Below are positions 1 through 5,000 of a stretch of DNA of 6,791 nucleotides, one piece after another; the first letter of the stretch is position 1, and each line of letters begins with the position of its first letter. The notes below the pieces were generated by a model. That model saw nothing but the letters and a program-made list of their open reading frames with translations, had not been told where the DNA came from and did not search any database. The DNA comes from Oscillospiraceae bacterium (GTDB taxonomy: Bacteria > Bacillota > Clostridia > Oscillospirales > UBA929). The stretch covers positions 1-6,791 of the forward strand of contig WRCJ01000080.1 of the NCBI GenBank assembly GCA_009784085.1, given 5' to 3'. The translations under genes were made by a program, and so were the position numbers.

Positions 1-142
1 CTAGGTGGCCAGGTGGTTCGTGGCTAGGTAGCTAGGCAACTAGGTGGCCAGGTGGTTCGTGGCTAGGTAGCTAGGCAACTAGGTGGCCAGGTGGTTCGTG
101 GCTAGGTAGCTAGGCAACTAGGTGGCCAGGTGGTTCGTGGCT
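1..142. repeat. 39-bp tandem repeat array, cut by the left window edge
   Basis: Three perfect copies of a 39-bp unit lie at 1-39, 40-78 and 79-117, and a fourth copy runs 25 bases to 142 before diverging. The unit is itself built from five degenerate blocks of 7-8 bp: CTAGGTGG, CCAGGTGG, TTCGTGG, CTAGGTAG and CTAGGCAA. CTAG occurs three times per unit, so ten times in 121 bases. Although 39 is a multiple of three, the unit has TAG stops in all six frames, so it is not coding. The copies abut with no spacers. The array probably continues left of the window. Confidence 0.95.
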
Positions 143-151
143 GATAGACGA

Positions 152-190
152 GAAAAAAATGGGCGGCTTATCGGCCGCCCTCATTTTTTA
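152..190 (+). terminator. Rho-independent terminator-like hairpin, possibly bidirectional
   Basis: A perfect 7-bp GC stem, GGGCGGC (161-167) with GCCGCCC (174-180), encloses the 6-base loop TTATCG. An A-run precedes it (153-159) and a T-run follows it (184-189). The A/T tracts can extend the stem past a one-base bulge and would give a U-tract on either strand. It most simply ends a gene lying left of the window. It also sits only about 7 bases in front of the RBS of the next gene, so it could act as a leader attenuator for that gene. Confidence 0.85.
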
Positions 191-196
191 TCCACA

Positions 197-205
197 GGGA
201 GGGAG
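197..205 (+). promoter_or_regulatory. RBS that fixes the FliK-like start at 212
   Basis: GGGAGGGAG lies 6 bases ahead of the ATG at 212. The open frame extends upstream to a GTG at 122, but that codon lies inside the 39-bp repeat and in front of a terminator hairpin, and it has no comparable RBS. The ATG at 212 is therefore preferred. Confidence 0.85.
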
Positions 206-211
206 CGTATT

Positions 212-2155
212 ATGCGTATCAACGGGATGCCGGTTCCGCCGAGCGATCTTGCGCCTGTCGGCGGCAAGGAGGGCAAAGGCGCCCATGGGGCTGCGATGGA
301 GTTTGAGGTTGGCGATGAGATACAAGCCGAGGTGTCGGTTTCGGATGACGGGAGGCTGACGCTGAAAACCGCCGACGGCTCGATCCTGAACGCCAGGAGC
401 GAGCGGCCGCTCGCTCTGTTCGCCGGGGAGATATTGCGGCTTGTCGTCACCGGAAAGAAAGACGGCGTATTGCTGGTCACGTTGGGGGAAGAAAACGCGA
501 CGCCGCATGAGGTCTTGCGCCGGCTGGGCGAACCGGCGACGCCGCGCCATCTCCAGATGGCTACGGAGATCCTCAAATCGAGCCTCCCGCCCAGCCCCGC
601 CGTGTGGGAAAAATTGGCGCATGCATTGCAGTATTTCCAGGAATTGACGCCCGATCAGGCGGTGTTCATGCTGGAGCATCATGTCCCCATCAACAAACAG
701 AACATCCAATTGTTGGGGCGGATGTCCGGGGAGGAATACAAGCTGGGGCAAATGTTGGCAAGGCTGGTGGACTTGTTGGTACAGGAGGCGCCGAGTGGCG
801 CCACGACGGAGACCGTTGCGCCTGGAGCCGCCGCGCTGGGGGGCGGCATGCCGGGAATCGACGCCGCGCCGGGGACTACCGTAGAGGTGCGTGCCGCCGT
901 GTCGGATGCCGCCGAAACACGCGCCGCTACACCGGGGACTGTCGCTACACCGGGCGAAGCCACACCGGGGACTGCCGACGTACGCGCCGCCACCACTCCG
1001 GGAGCCACCGCACCGGAAACCGTCACCACGCCGGAGACCATCACCGCCGATACACGCGCCGCCGCTGACACACGTACCGCCGCACCGGGGGACGTTGCCG
1101 ACGTACGTGCTACCACACCGGGTGCCGCCACGACGGACACCGCCGCCGCCGCACCGGGCGCCGCCGCCGACGTACGAGCCGCCACAACGGGGGCCACCGA
1201 CAACCGCGTAACCGTGCCAGAGACCGGTGTGCCGGGACCCGCCGCGCCGGGTGCCGCCGCCGTACGTACCGCCGCGCCGGAGGCCGCACCGACCACCGCC
1301 GCCACACCGGGTGCCGTCGCCGACGTACGCGCCGCCGTACCGGGGGACGTTGCCGACGTGCGTGCTACCACACCGGGTGCCGCCGACGTACGAGCCGCCG
1401 TGCCGGGTGCCGCCACTGACAACCGCGCCGCCGGGTTGGGTACCGCACCGGGGACTGCGACCGCAACAACGGATACCGCCGCCGCCAGGCCGGGGGCCGC
1501 CGCCAACCGCACCGCCGCGCCGGCGCCGCAAGCCATGGAAGCCCTCCGCGTAAAAATATCCGACCTATTTTTGCGCATCCGCCCCGACCATGGGCTGGCG
1601 CCGGAGGAGATAAACGCGGACAAGTTGCACCGTGAGCTTGCCGAAACCCTCCGGGCTATCGCCGGGCAGGCCGAAACACTGCCAGCCGAGAGGCGGGATG
1701 CCATCCTCTCCCTCCTCAAGGATATTGCCTCGGACGCGCGATTTTCCCCCCTGCTCGACCGGTTTGCCACAGTCGTACAGTGGCCGTTATCTGTCGGCGG
1801 GCACAAAGCCGAGGGCGAATTGTATGTCTTTCGTGATAAAAACAAGAAAACAAGGATCGACCCCCGCAACGCGACGCTCTTTCTCTCCTTAACCACGGCC
1901 CGCCTGGGATGCGTGGAGGTCTTCGTGCGGGTGATTGGGAATCAAGTGGAATGCGACTTCAAGCTGGCTGAAAAAGAGGGTGTGGTCGCAACCCAGGGGC
2001 AGGCGGACACGTTGCGCGGGCTTTTGGAATCGCAAGGGTATCGGCTGGCGCGCTCCTCCTTTGCAAAAAAGGAAAAACCCGCCGCAAACCTACCGGAAAT
2101 CCGTTTGCAGCGGGACGATTTCGACAAAAGATACACATTCGAGGCCAAGGCGTAA
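212..2155 (+). CDS. FliK-like flagellar hook-length control family protein with expanded repeat linker
   Basis: This 647-residue protein has the layout of clostridial FliK-type proteins. Residues about 30-95 form a strand-rich segment (EFEVGDEIQAEV..LVVTGKKDGVLLVTL). Residues about 97-200 are helical, with the pattern LGEPATP..LPPSPAVWEKL..ALQ and VFMLEHHVPINKQNIQLL. Residues about 208-440 are an Ala/Thr/Pro/Gly/Val/Asp/Arg repeat linker. Residues about 442-500 are helical. The C-terminal Flg_hook-like domain is at about 521-600 (WPLSVGG, EGELYVF, DPRNATLFLSL, LGCVEVFVRV), followed by a basic tail. FliK proteins are secreted during hook assembly, measure hook length and switch the export gate to filament substrates. 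No FlhB-like or other flagellar gene is adjacent, so the role rests on domain resemblance. The linker is low-complexity and much longer than the conserved parts need. The start is set by the RBS at 197-205. There is no signal peptide, as expected for a type III substrate. Confidence 0.78.
   Translation: MRINGMPVPPSDLAPVGGKEGKGAHGAAMEFEVGDEIQAEVSVSDDGRLTLKTADGSILNARSERPLALFAGEILRLVVTGKKDGVLLVTLGEENATPHEVLRRLGEPATPRHLQMATEILKSSLPPSPAVWEKLAHALQYFQELTPDQAVFMLEHHVPINKQNIQLLGRMSGEEYKLGQMLARLVDLLVQEAPSGATTETVAPGAAALGGGMPGIDAAPGTTVEVRAAVSDAAETRAATPGTVATPGEATPGTADVRAATTPGATAPETVTTPETITADTRAAADTRTAAPGDVADVRATTPGAATTDTAAAAPGAAADVRAATTGATDNRVTVPETGVPGPAAPGAAAVRTAAPEAAPTTAATPGAVADVRAAVPGDVADVRATTPGAADVRAAVPGAATDNRAAGLGTAPGTATATTDTAAARPGAAANRTAAPAPQAMEALRVKISDLFLRIRPDHGLAPEEINADKLHRELAETLRAIAGQAETLPAERRDAILSLLKDIASDARFSPLLDRFATVVQWPLSVGGHKAEGELYVFRDKNKKTRIDPRNATLFLSLTTARLGCVEVFVRVIGNQVECDFKLAEKEGVVATQGQADTLRGLLESQGYRLARSSFAKKEKPAANLPEIRLQRDDFDKRYTFEAKA
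834..1530 (+). repeat. In-frame low-complexity repeat expansion encoding the FliK-like linker
   Basis: About 230 codons are built from GCC-, ACC-, CCG- and GGN-rich modules. They read as variations on ADVRAATPGA, with six ADVRA copies plus related EVRAA and AVRTA forms. The clearest long copy pair is 1079-1129 against 1334-1384: 51 bp with two mismatches, offset by 255 bp (85 codons), so the frame is kept. Strong codon bias also leaves long stop-free shadow frames on the opposite strand. The periodicity is irregular, which suggests repeated slippage or unequal exchange rather than a fixed unit. Confidence 0.9.
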
Positions 2156-2310
2156 CGACGCGACGGCGCGTCACGGTTGCGGTTGCGGGCGGCGCGTCAC
2201 GGATGCCGCGCCCTACGGCACACCCACCCCCGTCATTCTGCGCATTGTCGCAGAATCCATGCGCCGTACAGGGATGCCACCCCTACGACGACGTGCCGCC
2301 CCCCCAGACT
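2156..2310. repeat. GC-rich intergenic stretch of short direct and inverted repeats
   Basis: This stretch holds no convincing gene. It contains a 12-bp direct repeat GGCGCGTCACGG at 2165-2176 and 2191-2202. It also has two copies of a GGATGCC-N2/3-CCCTACG motif at 2201-2217 and 2272-2287. Between those copies is a perfect 8-bp inverted repeat, ATTCTGCG/CGCAGAAT (2235-2256), with loop CATTGT. Such nested intergenic modules often turn out to be dispersed genomic repeats, but copy number cannot be seen from this window. Confidence 0.6.
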
Positions 2311-2319
2311 GCCAAGTCA

Positions 2320-2350
2320 AAAGCCCCTGCCGAAGCAGGGGCTTTGTTTT
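2320..2350 (+). terminator. Rho-independent terminator of the FliK-like gene
   Basis: A perfect 11-bp stem, AAAGCCCCTGC (2320-2330) with GCAGGGGCTTT (2335-2345), closes on the tetraloop CGAA and is followed by GTTTT. A second T-run lies at 2358-2364. It is 164 bases past the stop codon at 2155. It isolates the FliK-like gene from the promoter at 2579. Confidence 0.93.
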
Positions 2351-2578
2351 CAGCCCTTTTTTTATACCCCGCTCCGGTTTGCGGCGAATATTTTCGTACC
2401 TTGCGGTATAACTCTATAATTCTCCAAAACGGCGAAAAGTCAATCGGAATTTTGAAGTCCTTGTATGAGCAGGGAAATATTCGTGGGGAAATATAAGAAT
2501 ACGATAAATAAATATTGCATTTGCTTATCTTTTGATGCCCTTGCGGGTGGCTAATTCACCAACCTCACAAAATTCTTC
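2351..2578. other. AT-rich intergenic stretch without a supported gene
   Basis: Composition drops sharply here: 18 of 60 bases are G/C at 2461-2520. A TATAAT at 2415-2420 has no acceptable -35 partner. A 29-codon frame from ATG 2465 has no RBS. A weak GGTG/CACC inverted repeat lies near 2546-2560. Nothing here can be called with confidence; it is the upstream margin of the AT-rich island. Confidence 0.6.
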
Positions 2579-2608
2579 TTGACAGGCTACTCGTTGATCT
2601 GATATAAT
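2579..2608 (+). promoter_or_regulatory. Canonical sigma-A-type promoter for the exported-protein operon
   Basis: A perfect TTGACA (2579-2584) is followed by an 18-base spacer and a perfect TATAAT (2603-2608). Transcription would start near 2615. Both consensus hexamers being exact is striking and predicts strong constitutive housekeeping transcription unless it is repressed. The next downstream genes are at 2811 and 3292. Confidence 0.9.
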
Positions 2609-2614
2609 ATAGTA

Positions 2615-2810
2615 AAGTAATTTTGTGAACGACAGATTCGTATCGAGATAAACGTAAACGTTTTGTCGAGTTGTTTTGTTCACTATTACGTACTCATTTG
2701 GAGGAATTCTTGCATGGGAGAAAGAGGTGCGGATTAAGAAATAGAGGACATTCTAAGATTTCATTCAAGAAAAGTCACATGAAAAATAAATTATGGATAG
2801 GGATTTTTCA
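2615..2810 (+). promoter_or_regulatory. Long structured 5' leader of the exported-protein operon
   Basis: About 195 nt separate the predicted start site from the first gene. Nested complementary segments can pair: GTGAAC (2625-2630) with GTTCAC (2678-2683), GACA (2631-2634) with TGTC (2664-2667), and AAACG (2650-2654) with CGTTT (2659-2663) around a TAAA loop. Beyond these, a strong GGAGGAA (2700-2706) leads 7 bases later to an ATG whose frame encodes only MGERGAD before TAA (2714-2737). No known riboswitch class is recognised. The length, nested pairing and unused RBS suggest leader control, but this is inference. Confidence 0.5.
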
Positions 2811-3269
2811 ATGTTAATTTCCAGCAAAAAGTCGCTTCGCGCTTTTGTTACGGGGATGATGATTGGCCTTATGGTTTATGGATTTGCATCTACAGCATAT
2901 GCCGGTATTGCCACTGGCAGCAATTCGGTTGCTAGTGGTTGTGGCTACACCCATAGAGCGTATAATATGATTCACACTTACACTTCAAATGGTGTCAAAC
3001 GTGCAAAAGCCACTACAGGTGTTCTTAACAACCAAACGATTCCAAGCGGATATGTAGGTGTAATAGCGAAGCTGCACAATGGTTCTGGAGCTCTTGTTAA
3101 GGAGTCTTCATGGACTTACAATCCTATTGCTCGAGATGGTTGGGGATCAAATATAACTCAAGATTCCGCTAGTGGAGAGCGTTACTCTGAGGGTGCACAC
3201 AAGGTATGGCAGGGCTCATCGTATACAACACATGGTACTTTCCGATCCCCCTCCCAATCAGTTTACTAA
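2811..3269 (+). CDS. Small secreted protein of unknown function (first gene of exported pair)
   Basis: The 152-residue product begins MLISSKKSLR, followed by a hydrophobic stretch (about residues 11-27) and a signal-peptidase I-like site after ASTAYA (residue 31). The mature part is about 121 residues, rich in Ser, Gly, Thr, Tyr and Asn, with a single cysteine (C44), hence no disulfide within one chain. The C-terminal end, VWQGSSYTTHGTFRSPSQ, resembles by memory small uncharacterised secreted Firmicutes proteins that end in a Tyr-rich SP motif; no function is known to me. The start at 2811 has AGGG (2799-2802) 8 bases upstream. The in-frame ATG at 2793 would add six residues and lacks an RBS. 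It is followed after 22 bases by a second exported-protein gene under the same promoter. Composition is AT-richer than the flanks. Alternatives are a bacteriocin-like or surface-matrix protein; neither can be shown. Confidence 0.82.
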   Translation: MLISSKKSLRAFVTGMMIGLMVYGFASTAYAGIATGSNSVASGCGYTHRAYNMIHTYTSNGVKRAKATTGVLNNQTIPSGYVGVIAKLHNGSGALVKESSWTYNPIARDGWGSNITQDSASGERYSEGAHKVWQGSSYTTHGTFRSPSQSVY

Positions 3270-3291
3270 ATAATTATTGAGGTGAATTCAG

Positions 3292-3741
3292 ATGAAGAAA
3301 TCAATCGCTATACCTTTCATTGCGGGTATCGTTGTCGCAATAGGAATTTTCTGTATGATCGCGGCAGTCGCGCCAACGCCTAACGGAGAAGGAGGCTATC
3401 CAAGGCCAGTTTTTTCCACCAATGAAAATGGAGAAACTTATGGCACGTGTTCTGGACTTGATCCGGAGGATTGGCCTGATCTCATTGCTGCTGTTGGTAT
3501 CAACGGGGTTGACGGATACATCAGGGACAGCGAAGCACATCCTGAGGAGGAGCAGCCAAAAAATCCAGAGGAAGCTGTGCTTTACATGAAGTGGCTGGAA
3601 GAAGAAATGCGAAACGCAAAGGAGTCCGGATTGGAATACTTACGGATTATCCCCTTGTACGCGGAAGATGGGATAACGATTATCGATCAGTTTGGTATAT
3701 CTTTTCCTGGAGAAGTCGCTGATGTGCATGTAATGGATTAA
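3292..3741 (+). CDS. Small exported or membrane-anchored protein of unknown function (second gene of pair)
   Basis: The 149-residue protein starts MKKSIAIPFIAGIVVAIGIF, one hydrophobic segment ending in AAVA at about residue 27. It could be a cleaved signal peptide (AVA before PTP) or an N-terminal anchor. The cysteine after GIF is not in a proper lipobox. The outer part is acidic: ENGETYGTC, then PDLIAAVGINGVDGYIRDSE, then a Glu/Pro-rich stretch with PEEAVLYMKWLEEEM, then IPLYAEDGITIIDQFGIS. From memory, the order TYG, DLI-A-G-G-GYV, PEEA, IPLY-DG-G-F recurs in uncharacterised extracytoplasmic proteins of Gram-positive bacteria. No enzymatic motif is evident. GAGGTGA (3279-3285) sits 6 bases before the ATG. 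It lies 22 bases after the secreted protein gene, so the two should be translated from one mRNA and may act together outside the membrane. Confidence 0.82.
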   Translation: MKKSIAIPFIAGIVVAIGIFCMIAAVAPTPNGEGGYPRPVFSTNENGETYGTCSGLDPEDWPDLIAAVGINGVDGYIRDSEAHPEEEQPKNPEEAVLYMKWLEEEMRNAKESGLEYLRIIPLYAEDGITIIDQFGISFPGEVADVHVMD

Positions 3742-3784
3742 TAATTAAGATCATGACGAGATGACAGCAGAGGACAAAATAGGC

Positions 3785-3823
3785 AAGATAAACGGCGCTC
3801 CTCACGGGGGCGTCGTTAATCTT
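3785..3823 (+). terminator. Long imperfect hairpin between convergent operons
   Basis: A 17-nt arm (3785-3801) pairs with 3807-3823 around the loop TCACG. In plus-strand RNA, 16 of 17 positions pair, two of them G-U wobbles, with one A-A mismatch. In minus-strand RNA the two wobbles become A-C mismatches, so the fold favours the plus-strand transcript. It is 44 bases past the stop at 3741 but lacks a following T-run, so intrinsic termination is uncertain. It may instead be an mRNA 3'-end stabiliser. Confidence 0.5.
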
Positions 3824-3858
3824 GATCGGGTAGGGGCTAGGCGCAACGGCTTTCGCTC

Positions 3859-4467
3859 CTAATAAATATAGGGATACCTGTAATAGGGTGTATCCAACAT
3901 GGCGATGAAGAGAAGCACGATGATGACCCAAAAGATGCAACATAAAACAATACCGATGCTACCCATCACAATACCGGCGGTGGCTTTCCCGCCCTTATAG
4001 CCGAGGCGTTTGGCTCTGACGCCCTGCACGACGGCGATGATGCCCAAGATGACTCCGGCGAAATAAGCGGGGAGGCTGATAATCCCGCAAACCATTGCCG
4101 CGGTCGCCGCGCCGTTGCCCGCTTGGCTTACCAGCCCGCCATAATTGGGCTGCGTATAGGGCGGCTGGCCATAGTTTGCCATCGGGTATTGTGGTTGCCC
4201 ATACGCCGGCATGATTTGTTGCCCATATACCGGCATGGTTTGCTGCCCGTATACCGGTATGGTCGGTTGCCCGTACATTGGCATGGTCTGTTGCCCGTAT
4301 ACCGGCGGCGCGGGCTGGGGCTGCCCGGTTGCCGGCGCGGCCTGTTCGTACATGGGCGGCTGTGGCTGTGGCTGTGTTTGCGGCGGCGCATTTTCCAGAG
4401 GCTCGCTACATTGACAGCAAAAAATGGCGTCGTCGGGATTGGTGGCGGAACATTTCTGGCAAATCAT
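3859..4467 (-). CDS. Zinc-ribbon DUF4190-type membrane protein with YGQ repeats
   Basis: The 202-residue protein has three parts. An N-terminal zinc ribbon uses C3, C6, C17 and C20 (CQKC and CCQC, with an extra C18). A Pro/Gln/Tyr-rich cytosolic-type linker spans residues 26-112 and includes five 8-residue repeats. A DUF4190-like C-terminal region has two hydrophobic segments (about 121-150 and 164-190) around the basic loop RAKRLGYKGGKATAG, then a Tyr-rich tail. The family is common in Bacillota and Actinomycetota and has no settled function; zinc-ribbon-plus-membrane architecture suggests a membrane scaffold or sensor. CCCCTCCT at 4475-4482 (AGGAGGGG on the coding strand) is 7 bases before the ATG. 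The gap to the mscL stop codon is 29 bases, so it is very probably the last gene of the same transcript. Confidence 0.88.
   Translation of the reverse strand: MICQKCSATNPDDAIFCCQCSEPLENAPPQTQPQPQPPMYEQAAPATGQPQPAPPVYGQQTMPMYGQPTIPVYGQQTMPVYGQQIMPAYGQPQYPMANYGQPPYTQPNYGGLVSQAGNGAATAAMVCGIISLPAYFAGVILGIIAVVQGVRAKRLGYKGGKATAGIVMGSIGIVLCCIFWVIIVLLFIAMLDTPYYRYPYIY
4183..4302 (-). repeat. 24-bp (8-codon) repeats encoding a YGQxxMPx array
   Basis: Residues 56-95 of the zinc-ribbon/DUF4190 protein form five 8-residue units: VYGQQTMP, MYGQPTIP, VYGQQTMP, VYGQQIMP and AYGQPQYP. The DNA copies are similar but not identical, so the array is not very recent. Degenerate YGQ units continue up to about residue 110. 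Confidence 0.85.
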
Positions 4468-4483
4468 GACGGTACCCCTCCTT

Positions 4484-4509
4484 TATGGGTTCTCCCCTAT
4501 GGGTTCTCC
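4484..4509. repeat. 12-bp direct duplication across the mscL stop codon
   Basis: TATGGGTTCTCC occurs at 4484-4495 and again at 4498-4509, a 14-bp period. The right copy contains the last codons of mscL and part of its stop; the left copy lies in the gap before the next gene. It looks like a small slippage duplication of the mscL end. Confidence 0.85.
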
Positions 4510-4949
4510 TCACGCTTGAGTAGGTCGCGAATTTCGGTGAGCAGGGCAATATCGGGCGATGGCTCGTCGGGCTTTGACGGCTCCTCGATATTTTTGCGAT
4601 GCGTGGAGTTGATTACCTTGATCATGAAAAACACACAGAGCGCGATGAGGATAAAGTCCACAACCGTACCGATGAAGCTTCCCAGTTTCAATGTCAACGG
4701 TTCTTCGGATCCTGTCGGGGTCAAATTCGGAGGAAGGATGATGACGAGCGAGTCGAACTTGACGCCTCCGAAAAACATCCCGATGATGGGCATAAAAACA
4801 TCATCGACCAAAGAACTGATAATCTTCCCAAACGCGCCGCCTATGATGACGCCAACAGCCAGATCGATGACGTTCCCACGCATGGCGAATTCCTTAAATT
4901 CGCTATACCAGCGTTGTTTTTGACGTTTTTCCTTTTTTTCTTTTGGCAA
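4497..4949 (-). CDS. mscL: Large-conductance mechanosensitive channel MscL
   Basis: MscL is a homopentameric membrane channel that opens under membrane tension and releases solutes during hypo-osmotic shock. The family signature is clear: FKEFAMRGNVIDLAVGVIIG at residues 18-37, continuing through TM1 to about 56. A periplasmic loop (about 60-88) follows, then TM2 (GSFIGTVVDFILIALCVFFM, 90-109), KVINS, a polar linker and the C-terminal helix LLTEIRDLLK. At 150 residues it is slightly longer than the roughly 136 of E. coli, partly from a Lys-rich N-terminus. The frame opens only with TTG at 4949; the nearest ATG (4956) is one base out of register. The RBS AAGGAG (4961-4966) is 11 bases from the TTG and 4 from the ATG, so the real N-terminus is unsettled. 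It lies 51 bases after whiA and 29 before the DUF4190 gene. Confidence 0.96.
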   Translation of the reverse strand: MPKEKKEKRQKQRWYSEFKEFAMRGNVIDLAVGVIIGGAFGKIISSLVDDVFMPIIGMFFGGVKFDSLVIILPPNLTPTGSEEPLTLKLGSFIGTVVDFILIALCVFFMIKVINSTHRKNIEEPSKPDEPSPDIALLTEIRDLLKREENP

Positions 4950-4960
4950 AGCTCATTTCT

Positions 4961-4966
4961 CTCCTT
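4961..4966 (-). promoter_or_regulatory. RBS of mscL with ambiguous spacing
   Basis: On the coding strand this reads AAGGAG. It is 4 bases before an out-of-frame ATG (4956) and 11 before the in-frame TTG (4949). Neither spacing is ideal, and the choice decides the N-terminus of MscL. Confidence 0.7.
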
Positions 4967-5000
4967 TATAAAACTTTACAAGACTTTTCAACAAACCTTT

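Noticed and set aside
1..142. CRISPR array
   Set aside because: The 39-bp units are contiguous with no unique spacers, and no cas gene is present.
122..211. Upstream GTG start giving a 677-residue FliK-like protein
   Set aside because: It begins inside the 39-bp array and crosses the terminator hairpin. The ATG at 212 has a strong, well-spaced RBS.
188..1896. Long minus-strand open frames (188-1531 and 679-1896) opposite the FliK-like gene
   Set aside because: They are by-products of GC-rich repeat codons lacking stops in antisense. Their products are low-complexity, and the plus frame has an RBS plus recognisable domains at both ends.
2415..2420. Second promoter at TATAAT 2415-2420
   Set aside because: The base stretch 17 positions upstream (TTTCGT) is a poor -35 match, and the perfect promoter at 2579 explains the operon.
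2203..2496. 97-codon plus-strand frame across the terminator
   Set aside because: It runs through repeats and the 2320-2350 terminator, has no RBS and its product is compositionally odd.
2465..2554. 29-codon frame starting MSREIFVGKY and ending in Gly-Gly
   Set aside because: No RBS precedes the ATG, no promoter fits it, and the double-glycine end alone does not make it a peptide precursor.
4123..4923. 266-codon plus-strand frame opposite the DUF4190 and mscL genes
   Set aside because: It is a shadow of the antisense repeat and membrane-protein codons. Both minus genes have clear family matches and ribosome binding sites.
4958..4976. Separate mscL promoter with a TATAAA at 4965-4970 (minus strand)
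   Set aside because: Its start site would fall after the RBS and next to the ATG, so it could not make a usable message. Read-through from whiA is simpler.
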